DNA of 64,000 nt, from the NCBI RefSeq assembly GCF_000805385.1, contig NZ_JTJW01000008.1:124001-188000 (forward strand), in the 5' to 3' direction. A program made the translations under genes and the position numbers. This stretch comes from Mycolicibacterium setense (GTDB taxonomy: Bacteria; Actinomycetota; Actinomycetes; Mycobacteriales; Mycobacteriaceae). Positions within the stretch are counted from its first letter, which is position 1; every line of letters begins with the position of its first letter. A model generated the notes under the pieces. The model was not told the origin of the DNA, did not search any database, and saw only the letters and a program-made list of their open reading frames with translations. Of the stretch, positions 45,491 through 54,202 are shown piece after piece.

Positions 45491-46861
45491 TCAGCAGTTC
45501 CGCAAAAAGTGTTCCAGAACGCCCGCACCGAATTGCAGTGCGTCCACGGGTACCCGCTCGTCGACGCCGTGGAACAGCGCCGCGAAGTCCAGCTCCGGCG
45601 GCAACCGCAGCGGCGCGAATCCGAAGCATCGAATCCCCAACCGCTGGAACGACTTCGCGTCCGTCCCTCCGGACATCATGTAGGGCACGGTGCGGGCCTC
45701 GGGATCAAGCGCCAGGATCGCCGCGTTCATGGCGTCCACCAGATCACCGTCGAAAGTCGTCTCGTACGACGGCAGATCGCGCTCCCAGCTGCGCGTCACA
45801 TCGGGGCCGATCAGCTCGTCGACCTCGCGTTCGAACGCCTCCTTACGGCCCGGCAGCACGCGGCAGTCGATCACGGCCTCCGCCGAGGCGGGAATGACGT
45901 TGGCCTTGTAGCCGGCCTTGAGCATGGTCGGATTGGCCGTGTCGCGCAGCGTGGCCGAGACGATCCGGGCCACGCCGCCGAGTTTGGCGATGGTGCCGTC
46001 CAGGTCCGGTGAGTTCACGTCGAAGTCGTAGCCGGTCTCCTCGGCCACCACGGTGAGAAACTGCTCCACCGCCGGATTGAGCACCAGCGGGAACTGGTGA
46101 CGGCCCAACCGGTCTACGGCGCCGGCGATGGCCGTCACCGCGTTGTCGTCATGCACCATGGAGCCGTGCCCGGCCCGGCCCCGGGCCGTCAGCCGCATCC
46201 AGGACACGGTCTTTTCGGCGGTCTCGATCAAGTAGAGCCGACGCTCCCCGCCGTCCTTGCGCGGCACTGTCAGGGAGAACCCACCGACCTCGCCGATCGC
46301 CTCGGTCACGCCCTCGAACAGGTCGGGCCGGTTGTCGACGAGCCACTGCGCGCCGTAGGTGCCGCCGTGCTCCTCATCGGAGACGAACGCGAACACCAGG
46401 TCGCGGGGCGGGACGATGCCGGACCGCTTGAAATGGCGGGCCACCGCGATGGACATCCCGACCATGTCCTTCATGTCGACCGCGCCGCGGCCCCAGACAT
46501 AGCCGTCCTTGACCGCTCCGGAGAACGGGTGCACGCTCCAGTCGGCGGGCTCGGCCGGAACGACGTCGAGGTGCCCGTGGATCATCAGGGCGCCGCGCGA
46601 GGGGTCGGCGCCGCGCAACCGGGCGAAGACATTGCCCCGACCGGGCGCCCCGGCCTCGACGTATTCGGTCTCGTACCCGACCTCCTGCAGTTGCTCGGCC
46701 ACCCACTGGGCGCACTCGGCCTCACCCTTCGTGGTCGCCGGGTCACCTGTGTTGGAGGTGTCGAATCTGATGAGCGCACTGACGAGATCGACTACCTCGT
46801 CCGCGCTGGAGGCGGGGACCGTCACAGAGTCCATTGGTACCACCGATTCGGTCCGGGACAC
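45491..46861 (-). CDS. M20 family metallopeptidase/deacylase (DapE2-like)
   Basis: A 456-residue M20 dizinc hydrolase. Metal ligands are in MIHGHLDVVP, GRGAVDMKDM and SDEEHGG, and the last His in ALFHGVDERV. The lid/dimerisation domain runs from about residue 190 to 310. M. tuberculosis calls the orthologue DapE2, but acting on succinyl-diaminopimelate is not shown; a dipeptidase or N-acyl hydrolase is equally possible. The GTG at 46861 is used; the ATG at 46834 is an alternative. Divergent from tRNA-Leu. Confidence 0.9.
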   Translation of the reverse strand: MSRTESVVPMDSVTVPASSADEVVDLVSALIRFDTSNTGDPATTKGEAECAQWVAEQLQEVGYETEYVEAGAPGRGNVFARLRGADPSRGALMIHGHLDVVPAEPADWSVHPFSGAVKDGYVWGRGAVDMKDMVGMSIAVARHFKRSGIVPPRDLVFAFVSDEEHGGTYGAQWLVDNRPDLFEGVTEAIGEVGGFSLTVPRKDGGERRLYLIETAEKTVSWMRLTARGRAGHGSMVHDDNAVTAIAGAVDRLGRHQFPLVLNPAVEQFLTVVAEETGYDFDVNSPDLDGTIAKLGGVARIVSATLRDTANPTMLKAGYKANVIPASAEAVIDCRVLPGRKEAFEREVDELIGPDVTRSWERDLPSYETTFDGDLVDAMNAAILALDPEARTVPYMMSGGTDAKSFQRLGIRCFGFAPLRLPPELDFAALFHGVDERVPVDALQFGAGVLEHFLRNC

Positions 46862-46922
46862 CGGTTTGGGTCTTGGGCACCCGATCCGATAACCTTAGGC
46901 GCCCAGCCCGCGAGGCTGGCAG

Positions 46923-47008
46923 GTCCGAGTGGCGGAATGGCAGACGCGCTAGCTTGAGGTGCTAGTGCCCTATTAACGGGCGTGGGGGTTCAAGTCCCCC
47001 CTCGGACA
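46923..47008 (+). tRNA. tRNA-Leu (anticodon GAG)
   Basis: An 86-base class-II tRNA. The acceptor arm GTCCGAG pairs with CTCGGAC, discriminator A; the anticodon arm is CTAGC-TTGAGGT-GCTAG with GAG, reading CUC. The long variable arm contains GCCC...GGGC, and the T-arm is GGGGG-TTCAAGT-CCCCC. No CCA is encoded. Confidence 0.97.
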
Positions 47009-47076
47009 CACAACTGAGGCGAGTGAAATGGACGCTCGCGTTCATTTCCGAGCCGATGGACACACATCGCATCTGC

Positions 47077-48411
47077 TCAGCCGGCCGTTGCCGCCGCGTA
47101 ATGCGTGCTTTCAGTGCACAGCTCGGCTAGTTCTTCGAGGGTAGGACCGGCTGGAACCGTTGGGCGCCAGCCTCGTTGGTATACGGCCCGCGCATACGGC
47201 TCGGCGGCTGTCAGGCTGGCGGGAAGGCTATCCATCGCGGCGTACGGACCCACGATGTGCCGGATGCGGGGATCGGCATCGACGGCGGCAACGATGAGAT
47301 CCGACGGCAACGGCCGGCTCAGATCGATATCGCCGCCGGACCACCGGCGTATCCGATCCGCGTCGCTGTGGCGATGATCATCGAACCAGGGCCGGAGGTG
47401 TTCGCCACACCACTGGTCGAAACCTATTGCGGCAGTGACGGGATCGTATCCGCATTCATCCAGGATGCGGATCAGCTCCCGGGCCTGTCGGAACGCCAGG
47501 GTGACACCCCGCCCGGCCAGTGGCGTGGTGGTGCACACCGCGTCTCCGACTGCGATCAGTCCCGCGAGCCGGGGCCTGCCCGTCTCGTCCAGTTGCCGAC
47601 GGTAGCTGTTGTACAGCCGACCGCCTGGTAACACGGGCGTGATCGGTTCGGCGCGGGTTTCCGAGACCCAGTCAGACAGGACAGGAATCGCGCTCGACAC
47701 CCGATCGAAGACTGCGGGGTATCGCAATCCACGCAGCGATCGGTCGGCTCCGGCGTGAATGAAGGTCACCGAGAATGTCTGATTGTCGTGGAGGAACACC
47801 ACCGCCGAGTAGCCCTGCAGGGTCAATCCAAGCCCGCCCGGGTTGTTCACCGGTCCGTTCGTGGCGCCGGCCCGTACCCGGAACTGGCGCGTGACATATG
47901 TGGCACCACAATCGCCGCCCTCCGCGGGGCCGCGAAGGGCCTCGGTTACGCGACTGGACCGGCCCGAGGCATCGATGACGACGTCGGCGGGCAGTGTCGC
48001 ACCGTCTACCCGCACACCGAAGACCCGGCCGCGGTCGTGCAGAACCGCCTCGACATGACCGGTGAGCAGGGAGAGATTGTGTTGCGCAACGGCGGTCGCA
48101 CGAAGTACCCGCTCGAACATCATCCGTCGGCACAACAGCGCGAAGGGCCGGCCGTCCGGCGAATGAGCGATGACGGCACCGGCGGTGACGAGGTCGTGCA
48201 CGACGTCGGGCATCTCGTCCTTCAGCGCCGCCACCGCCGGCCAACGGAAATGGTGGGCGTGGTGGAACTGCATCACCCCTTTGCGCGCCCAGGTCTGATG
48301 ATCTGAGGGCCCGGGGTCACGATCGACCACGAACACTCTCCGGCCACGCCTGGCCAATGCGATCGCGGTGAACAGGCCGGCCGGGCCGGCACCGATAACG
48401 ACCGTTTGCAT
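47077..48411 (-). CDS. FAD-dependent monooxygenase/dehydrogenase-like flavoprotein
   Basis: A 444-residue flavoprotein of the PHBH/geranylgeranyl-reductase group. The FAD loop is VVIGAGPAGLFTAIALARRG, DVVIDASGRSS is the family DG-type motif, and GLIAVGDAVCTTTPLAGRGVTLA is the second FAD motif (GD). Residues after about 340 form a helical C-terminal domain. The substrate is unknown. The ATG at 48411 follows GGAGGG. It is divergent from a TetR gene with a nested palindrome in between, so expression is probably inducible. Confidence 0.88.
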   Translation of the reverse strand: MQTVVIGAGPAGLFTAIALARRGRRVFVVDRDPGPSDHQTWARKGVMQFHHAHHFRWPAVAALKDEMPDVVHDLVTAGAVIAHSPDGRPFALLCRRMMFERVLRATAVAQHNLSLLTGHVEAVLHDRGRVFGVRVDGATLPADVVIDASGRSSRVTEALRGPAEGGDCGATYVTRQFRVRAGATNGPVNNPGGLGLTLQGYSAVVFLHDNQTFSVTFIHAGADRSLRGLRYPAVFDRVSSAIPVLSDWVSETRAEPITPVLPGGRLYNSYRRQLDETGRPRLAGLIAVGDAVCTTTPLAGRGVTLAFRQARELIRILDECGYDPVTAAIGFDQWCGEHLRPWFDDHRHSDADRIRRWSGGDIDLSRPLPSDLIVAAVDADPRIRHIVGPYAAMDSLPASLTAAEPYARAVYQRGWRPTVPAGPTLEELAELCTESTHYAAATAG

Positions 48412-48426
48412 GCACCCTCCAATTTG

Positions 48427-48465
48427 AGGTAACGTAAGGTGTAATGAATACACCGACGGTTACCT
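48427..48465. promoter_or_regulatory. Nested palindromic operator between the flavoprotein and TetR genes
   Basis: Two inverted repeats share one centre (48446): outer arms AGGTAAC (48427-48433) and GTTACCT (48459-48465); inner arms GGTGTA (48438-48443) and TACACC (48449-48454). It fills the divergent gap, three bases before the TetR start. Probable TetR site. Confidence 0.75.
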
Positions 48466-48467
48466 GA

Positions 48468-49109
48468 ATGAAGAAGCCTGTCAAACGGGACTATCAGTCA
48501 CAGCTGCGCGCCGATCAGGCGCGTGACACCCGTCGCTCGATTGTCGACGCAGCATCACAGCTGTTCATCGAAAACGGTTACGGCGCAACCACGATCGATG
48601 CGGTTGCACAGTTGGCGGGCGTGAGCCGAAAGACCGTGTTCACGGTCGGAGGCAAAGTGGAACTGCTCAAGACAGCCCTCGATTGGGCTATCGCCGGGGA
48701 CGACCGACCGGTGGCGCTGGCCGACCGGCCCACCCTCCGGCAGTTGTTGGATCAAGACGATCCTCGAGTGCTGATCGCCGGATGGGCGCAAATCCAGGTC
48801 GACATCGATCAGCGAGCGGCCCGGCTGTTCCGCGCGTTGGAGGTGGCGGCGGAGACCGACGAGGAGGCTGGAAAACTCCTTGCGCAAGTGCATCACCAGC
48901 GATTGATGGGTGCGCAGGAGATCGTGCGCCGGCTGGACACGCTCAGTTCGTTGACCAAGGAGGTCAGCGAGGCGGACGCCGCCGACCTGGCCTGGCTCGC
49001 GACAGATCCCATGCTGTTCGACCGCTTGGTACTCGTCCGTGGCTGGACCCTCGACCGCTTCCACGCGTGGCTCGTCAACAACTTGCTCGGACCTCTGATC
49101 TCCGACTGA
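48468..49109 (+). CDS. TetR-family transcriptional regulator
   Basis: A 213-residue regulator with a basic N-terminal extension (KKPVKRDYQSQLRADQARD) and a helix-turn-helix containing LAGVSRKTVFTVGGKVELL. The turn to Gly-Gly in place of the usual Tyr-x-His-Phe is atypical but occurs in this subgroup. It is divergent from the flavoprotein gene, its likely target. No ribosome site precedes the ATG at 48468, which sits three bases from the operator, so a very short leader is expected. Confidence 0.88.
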   Translation: MKKPVKRDYQSQLRADQARDTRRSIVDAASQLFIENGYGATTIDAVAQLAGVSRKTVFTVGGKVELLKTALDWAIAGDDRPVALADRPTLRQLLDQDDPRVLIAGWAQIQVDIDQRAARLFRALEVAAETDEEAGKLLAQVHHQRLMGAQEIVRRLDTLSSLTKEVSEADAADLAWLATDPMLFDRLVLVRGWTLDRFHAWLVNNLLGPLISD

Positions 49110-49187
49110 ACCGAAATTCGCGCGATCTCGTATGTCAGGAGAACGCACATGGGGACAGGGCGTCCCCCGGGAAAGGGCCATACCGAC

Positions 49188-49241
49188 ATGACTTCGAATT
49201 CCCAATCGCCGGCGCCGTGGCTGACGGCGGTACAACGATGA
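49188..49241 (+). CDS. Possible 17-residue leader peptide
   Basis: ATG 49188 to TGA 49239-49241, product MTSNSQSPAPWLTAVQR. GAAAGGG lies about ten bases upstream. Its stop overlaps the start of the next gene (ATGA at 49238), which has no good ribosome site of its own. This arrangement suggests translational coupling. Confidence 0.4.
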   Translation: MTSNSQSPAPWLTAVQR

Positions 49242-49894
49242 AGATCAGCGGACCGATTCTGACCATTGCCGCCGTCGCCGCACTCGGCGTCGGCATTTTG
49301 TCTGTCAACATCTCCAAGGAGAACGAGCCGTCGGGTAGTCCGGCCGCGGAGTCCACCACCACGCTGTCTGGCACTGCGCCACCGCCAACACCGGCACCGA
49401 GCGCGGCGCCTTCCCGGGAATTCCCCGCCAGGGCCGACTACGTGGCCAAGATCCCGACCGCCAGGGGCACCATCACGCTGGGGCTCACCGTCGACGCCGA
49501 GCACGCCGTCGCCTACGCCTGCGACGGCAATACAGTCGAGACGTGGCTGCGCGGAAGCGCCACCAACGGTGTTGTCAGTCTCACCAGCAAGGACAAGACC
49601 AGCCGGATCGAGGGCCGTCTTGAGGGAACCGCGATCGTCGGTACGTTGTCGATCGGCAACGACGAGTGGCAGTTCAACGCTGCCGCGGCACAGCCACCGG
49701 CCGGGCTCTACGTCTACGAGAGTGCGGGTGTCCGGAACAGTTGGATCGTCGACCCAACCGGCACGGCAACGGGGGTTCAGCGCCGGGCGGACGGGCGTAG
49801 GTCTGCGGCACCGGGCCTCGCCGCCGACGGCGTCGCCATTGTCGACGGCGTCGAGGTCACCGCGATTCGCGTGCAGGGCAGCAGCGATGTCTGA
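49238..49894 (+). CDS. Membrane-anchored extracytoplasmic protein of the Rieske module
   Basis: A 218-residue protein with one N-terminal hydrophobic segment (residues 3-23, ISGPILTIAAVAALGVGIL), a Ser/Thr/Pro-rich linker (30-60) and a beta-rich domain (ITLGLTVDAEHAVAYACDGN, TLSIGNDEWQFNA). It is probably anchored and exposed outside. The family is unknown to me. It overlaps the next membrane-protein gene by eight bases and is followed by a Rieske protein, so it is likely part of a membrane redox unit. Start ATG 49238; the GTG at 49217 is possible. Confidence 0.75.
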   Translation: MKISGPILTIAAVAALGVGILSVNISKENEPSGSPAAESTTTLSGTAPPPTPAPSAAPSREFPARADYVAKIPTARGTITLGLTVDAEHAVAYACDGNTVETWLRGSATNGVVSLTSKDKTSRIEGRLEGTAIVGTLSIGNDEWQFNAAAAQPPAGLYVYESAGVRNSWIVDPTGTATGVQRRADGRRSAAPGLAADGVAIVDGVEVTAIRVQGSSDV

Positions 49895-50465
49895 TTCCGG
49901 AGCACCAACGGTGGCATCGGCGCGTACCCAGGCAGGCGGTGTGGTGTGGACAATGATCGCGATCATCCTGGGGACACTGGTTGCCGTCGGTCTCGGTGTA
50001 TTCGGCAAGGTGCACGAGCCACGGTTCTTCTCGGTCAGCGTCGCCGGATTCTCCAGCGGCACATCCGTAAAAGCGTGGCTGGCAACGCTTTCCATCACTC
50101 TTGGGCTCTTTCAGCTCGCATCCGCGTTCGCGATGTACCGCCTCATACCGTCAGACCGAGCACCTCGGTGGGTCGGCACCGCACATGTGTGGTCGGGACG
50201 GCTCGCCGTGCTGGCCAGCGTTCCCGTCGCGGTGCACTGTCTGTACGCCCTGGGCTATCAGTCCGGGGACAGCCGCGTCCTGTTCCACTCGCTGTTCGGG
50301 TGCTTCTTCTACGGCGCATTCGTCACCAAAATGGTGCTGCTCACGCGTAGGGGCATTCGGGAATGGGTCATCCCGGTCGCCGGCGGCCTCGTGTTCTTCA
50401 CTCTCGTCTACGTCTGGCTGACATCAGCGTTGTGGTTCTTCCAAACCAATGGCGTGACCCTCTAA
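49887..50465 (+). CDS. DUF6529-like multi-helix membrane protein
   Basis: A 192-residue protein with about five helices (18-40, 62-84, 98-123, 131-152, 161-182). His100, His117 and His134 sit near helix ends (TAHVWSGRL, VAVHCLY, VLFHSLFG), an arrangement that could ligate a b-type haem as in cytochrome b561-like proteins; that is inference. I recall the DUF6529 family being encoded beside Rieske proteins in other actinobacteria. It overlaps the upstream gene by eight bases and precedes the Rieske gene by 14 bp. Confidence 0.75.
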   Translation: MSDSGAPTVASARTQAGGVVWTMIAIILGTLVAVGLGVFGKVHEPRFFSVSVAGFSSGTSVKAWLATLSITLGLFQLASAFAMYRLIPSDRAPRWVGTAHVWSGRLAVLASVPVAVHCLYALGYQSGDSRVLFHSLFGCFFYGAFVTKMVLLTRRGIREWVIPVAGGLVFFTLVYVWLTSALWFFQTNGVTL

Positions 50466-50479
50466 CGGAAGCGGATCCG

Positions 50480-50920
50480 ATGAACATCAACGATTTCGTC
50501 TTCAGCCGCCAGCAGGCGCTGCGGTACGCGGGCGTGGGCCTGGCGACCACCGCGGCCGGGTGTGCGACATACGGTAAGCCGCCCGAGCCGGCGAGCACCG
50601 GGCCCGCCGACGAGCCGGCAGCGGGCACCGCTGCGCCCGCGTCGAAAGTCCTTGCCAAGACGACCGACGTGCCGGTGGGTTCGGGTGCCATCATCGACGA
50701 GATCGTCGTCACCCAGCCAAGCCCGGGCGTGTTCAAGGCCTTCTCCGCTGTCTGCACGCATGCCGGGTGCAGAGTCGCCACGGTGGCCGACGGTGTGATC
50801 AACTGCCCGTGCCACGGCAGCAAATTCAACATCGACGGTTCGGTCGCGAACGGCCCAGCGCAGAAGCCCCTGACATCCACAGCCATCACAGTGCAGGACG
50901 GCTCGATCATGCTCGCATGA
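50480..50920 (+). CDS. Rieske [2Fe-2S] lipoprotein
   Basis: A 146-residue Rieske protein. Iron ligands Cys92, His94 (VCTHAGC) and Cys109, His112 (CPCHGS); Cys97 and Cys111 can form the stabilising disulfide. The N-terminus has SRQQALRYAGVGLATTAAGC, where Cys28 could be lipidated; the twin-arginine motif is imperfect (Arg-Gln). It should carry electrons on the outer face of the membrane. It is the third gene of the module and abuts the converging hydrolase gene. Confidence 0.93.
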   Translation: MNINDFVFSRQQALRYAGVGLATTAAGCATYGKPPEPASTGPADEPAAGTAAPASKVLAKTTDVPVGSGAIIDEIVVTQPSPGVFKAFSAVCTHAGCRVATVADGVINCPCHGSKFNIDGSVANGPAQKPLTSTAITVQDGSIMLA

Positions 50921-52261
50921 TCAAGCCGGCAATTTCCCGGCAGTCGCGACAACCCAGGTCAGTTCTTCGTGGAAGATGTCGCTGTGTGCGCCCGAGGGGC
51001 CCTCATCCTTGGCGACCACGTCCGAAGAATTCAGATTCAGGATCTGCCCTGGCAGGAACGGGTAGACCGCGTCCGTGCCGCCCAGGCTCTGGGTCTGCGC
51101 CTGGTACGCCCCGTGTGAGCCCATGGCCCGCCAGCGGAACAACGGATCGTCGACCGCGGCCGCGTCTTCGCCCGCCGCGGCCGAGGCCAGCGGATAGAAC
51201 GTCCCCAGTGCCCGGTCATGGCTGGAGAAGCAGACCGTCAGCGGCCCGTCGATGCGGGTGAGCAGGCCCGCCAGCTCACCCGCCCCTCGCCGGAACGGCA
51301 ACCGCTCGGTGAAGCTGAACCGGGAGTACGCGCCCTGCAGCAAGGTCACCGCTTTAACGGGCGAGGGCTGGACATCGCTCATCCCCGCAAGCGCATAGGA
51401 CACCACTCGGGCCCCGAAGCTGTGACCGACCAGGTGAATCCGCAGATCGGGGAAATCTGCGTGGAGCTGATCGATGGCGGGTCCCAGCCCGCGCCGGCCG
51501 ACGACGCCGGCGCGGTTCTTCATCTTCCAATAGCTGAGCTGACGCAGAGCCTCCTTGGCACCGTGCCACACTCGGTCCACAAAATCGCCGAGCCCGGCAG
51601 CACCGCCCGCACCGTCCTCGAATTCGACACCTGCCGAAGCCAATTCATCGGCGAAGGTGGTGAACAGCTTCTCCGGGTCCTGGTCTGGCGCGAGCATCCC
51701 CGGCCCGGCGTCCGGGGCATCGCCCTCGCCGTCGTCGAACCCCGTCTGGGTGGCAGCGCTGAACGCTCGCAACGCATCGAGCAGATCGGGCACTCGTTCG
51801 GTGCTCGGCGGGGCGGCCAGCAGGCCCGCGATGGCATCCAGCTGATCCTTGCCGCCGGGAAACATGTCCTTCAGTTCGTCGAGCTGGGCCGGATCGATGG
51901 TCGCCGGCCCGGCGGGCACGGCCACCTCGTCGCCGAGTGCGGCCGCACCACCACCGCCGTGCGCCGCCGGGGCGCGGAAGTCGGGTATCGGCTCGTCCCG
52001 CCACAGCTGCGACGGCCACCGCAGCCCGACGAAGCCGACCGTGCGGGCCGGGTCGAGCTGCGGCGCCAACAGGTCGAACCACCGGTCGTACAACGACGTC
52101 GCGGCCGCCTCGTCGTTGTTCCAGCCATGAGAGAAGATGACCAAGTCGGTCAACCCCGCGGCGCCGATCCGGTTTTTGAGATCCGCCAGCACCGCCTGAT
52201 CGGGATCGCCCTCGGCATCGAACACCAACCGCCAGATCCGTTCGGCCACATCGTTGGTCAT
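50921..52261 (-). CDS. Alpha/beta-hydrolase (serine esterase/lipase-like)
   Basis: A 446-residue cytosolic protein without signal peptide. DLVIFSHGWNNDEAAA opens the fold and the nucleophile elbow is HLVGHSFGARVVS. Between them is an acidic, Gly/Ala/Asp-rich insertion (residues 95-210) that probably forms a lid or linker. The pattern resembles serine hydrolases acting on lipids or esters; the substrate is unknown. It starts 15 bp after the subtilisin-like gene, so the two form an operon. Confidence 0.8.
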   Translation of the reverse strand: MTNDVAERIWRLVFDAEGDPDQAVLADLKNRIGAAGLTDLVIFSHGWNNDEAAATSLYDRWFDLLAPQLDPARTVGFVGLRWPSQLWRDEPIPDFRAPAAHGGGGAAALGDEVAVPAGPATIDPAQLDELKDMFPGGKDQLDAIAGLLAAPPSTERVPDLLDALRAFSAATQTGFDDGEGDAPDAGPGMLAPDQDPEKLFTTFADELASAGVEFEDGAGGAAGLGDFVDRVWHGAKEALRQLSYWKMKNRAGVVGRRGLGPAIDQLHADFPDLRIHLVGHSFGARVVSYALAGMSDVQPSPVKAVTLLQGAYSRFSFTERLPFRRGAGELAGLLTRIDGPLTVCFSSHDRALGTFYPLASAAAGEDAAAVDDPLFRWRAMGSHGAYQAQTQSLGGTDAVYPFLPGQILNLNSSDVVAKDEGPSGAHSDIFHEELTWVVATAGKLPA

Positions 52262-52276
52262 GAGATTCCCTTCAGA

Positions 52277-54136
52277 TCACACGGATTGCAACGCACGCAT
52301 GAGATCGAGTAGGCCGGCGCCCTGGAATGCCGGGTCACGGTTCAGCGAGGTCGCCGATTCGACGAAGATGCGTTTGATCGCCTCCGGCTCGCTGACGAAC
52401 TCGCGTTGCACCGACAGGAACGCGGCGATCGCGCCGGACACATGCGGTGCCGCCATGCTGGTACCGCTTTCCTCGACGTACACCGGCATGTCGTCGGCCA
52501 ACTCGATCTGATTGGTGACCTTCTCCCGCCGGCTGCCGGCCGCTGCGGAGGTGATGCGTTCACCGGGCGCCACGAGGTCCGGTTTGCGTCGCCCGTCCCC
52601 GGTCGGGCCGCGGGACGAGAAGTACGAGACGCCGAAGGTGTGCGGTGAGCTGCGGTGTGTAGAACCGACGGTGATCGCGCTCTCGGTATTGCCCGGGTCG
52701 TTGATCGTCATGTCGGCGGTGAACTTCACCGAGTCCTTGCTGAATGCCGTGTTCAGTGACACGTAACCGGAGTTGCCTGCCGCCACGACCACCACCACAC
52801 CCGAGCGCACGGTCTTGTCGACCTCGATGCACATCGGGCTCTGCCCGCAGGCATACCACTCGGCGTCGAATTCGTATCCGAGACTGAGGTTCACCCCGTG
52901 GATCCGGGGCACCCGCTCGCTGCCGGCGTTGAGCTTGCGGACGTAGGCCAGTGCCCGCATCACCCGGCTCACGCGGGACGCCTCGTCCCCGGGCCCCAGC
53001 ACTTTGAGGCTCACCAGCTTGGCCTTCGGCGCCATGCCCGCCAGCCGCGACGGATCCGCGACCGTGCGCGGTGCGGTGATCGGATCACCGCCGTGCTCAG
53101 GATCGTTGAGCCGCTTCTCGACGACGACGACGTCCGTGGGGTTGCGGCCCACCAGCGCGCCGGCGATGATCCCGGCCACATGTGTGCCGTGTCCGTCTGT
53201 GTCGGTCAGCGGAGCGTCGCCTCCGGTGAAGTCGCAGTGCAGATCGGCCACCGACGGATCGTGCAGATTCTGGTATTCCGTGAAGTGCGCATGTTTCTCG
53301 TCGATACCGGAATCGACCACAGCCCAGACGATTCCCTCACCGAAGCTGTCGAACGACCGCTGCGCGGCGACGGCCTTGATGGTGGTGGAGGAGGCATCGA
53401 TCTGCGGATGCACCTCGAAGTCCGGCCAGATCCGGTAGACCGCTCGTTCGGACCAGGTCTGTGGGACGGCATCCGCGGACACGAGTGACTTGATCTGATC
53501 CGAGGTGAGATCTCCGGCCATGAACTGATCGGCCAGCGGCATCGGCGTGCCGTCGCCGCCGACCAGTTTCCACAGGTCTTCGACCCGCGCCATCGCGGCG
53601 CCCACCGCCGGTTGGAAGGTGAGGTTCAGCTCGATCATGATCGGTATTCGGGTGTCATTGCCCGACTGCGCCATCGCCGTGCGCAGCGGTGGTGTGACGA
53701 CACCAGCGAGAACCGGATCACGTTTGGGCGGTTCGGTAGTCCCGACCTCCAGGGCCGCCGCGCCCTCGTCCGCCGGAGCAACGGTCCGCACCGGAGCCCG
53801 GGCGGCTGCCTCGGCCCGTTCCCTGGCACCCGAGACAGCGTCGCTTCCCGCATCGGTCAACCGCACCGCGTCGCTCCTGGCCGCCTTCGGTGCGATCAGT
53901 TTGCGCCTGCGCAGTACCGCGACAGCATCGCGGACCCGGTTGTGCCAATACGGATTGTCGGTCTCGTACTGGCGGTCTCGCTCGGTGAACCGTGACGCGA
54001 AGTTGGCTGCGACGGCCTCGGTCAGCAATCGCATGTCCGCGGTCTTGCCGAAATGCTGCAACTCCCCCAGCGCGACCAGCACTCGATCTGGCCAGTTCTC
54101 TTCAGTTGAACTCACCGCGCTCCTCGGCATATCCAC
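52277..54136 (-). CDS. Subtilisin-like S8 protease with N-terminal winged-helix-like domain
   Basis: A 619-residue protease. The catalytic triad is visible: Asp275 (AVVDSGID), His316 (DGHGTHVAG) and Ser560 (SGTSMAAPHVSG), with the oxyanion Asn in AAGNSG. No signal peptide is present. Residues 15-100 look like a winged helix of the Mrr-N kind (WPDRVLVALGELQHFGKTAD, WHNRVRDAVAVLRRRKLIAP). Residues 160-245 form an uncharacterised linker domain. An intracellular, regulated protease is suggested. GTG 54136 or ATG 54130 may be the start. Followed by the hydrolase gene. Confidence 0.88.
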   Translation of the reverse strand: MDMPRSAVSSTEENWPDRVLVALGELQHFGKTADMRLLTEAVAANFASRFTERDRQYETDNPYWHNRVRDAVAVLRRRKLIAPKAARSDAVRLTDAGSDAVSGARERAEAAARAPVRTVAPADEGAAALEVGTTEPPKRDPVLAGVVTPPLRTAMAQSGNDTRIPIMIELNLTFQPAVGAAMARVEDLWKLVGGDGTPMPLADQFMAGDLTSDQIKSLVSADAVPQTWSERAVYRIWPDFEVHPQIDASSTTIKAVAAQRSFDSFGEGIVWAVVDSGIDEKHAHFTEYQNLHDPSVADLHCDFTGGDAPLTDTDGHGTHVAGIIAGALVGRNPTDVVVVEKRLNDPEHGGDPITAPRTVADPSRLAGMAPKAKLVSLKVLGPGDEASRVSRVMRALAYVRKLNAGSERVPRIHGVNLSLGYEFDAEWYACGQSPMCIEVDKTVRSGVVVVVAAGNSGYVSLNTAFSKDSVKFTADMTINDPGNTESAITVGSTHRSSPHTFGVSYFSSRGPTGDGRRKPDLVAPGERITSAAAGSRREKVTNQIELADDMPVYVEESGTSMAAPHVSGAIAAFLSVQREFVSEPEAIKRIFVESATSLNRDPAFQGAGLLDLMRALQSV

Positions 54137-54202
54137 CCGTCCCAGGTTTTCCTGCGTCGATTGATGGTCGCTCAGCCGCGCCCCACGTACACGCGTATTC
54201 GA

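Noticed and set aside
46923..47008. tRNA-Leu as the attachment site of an integrated element in this window
   Set aside because: No integrase and no second copy of the tRNA 3' end is seen before 64 kb.
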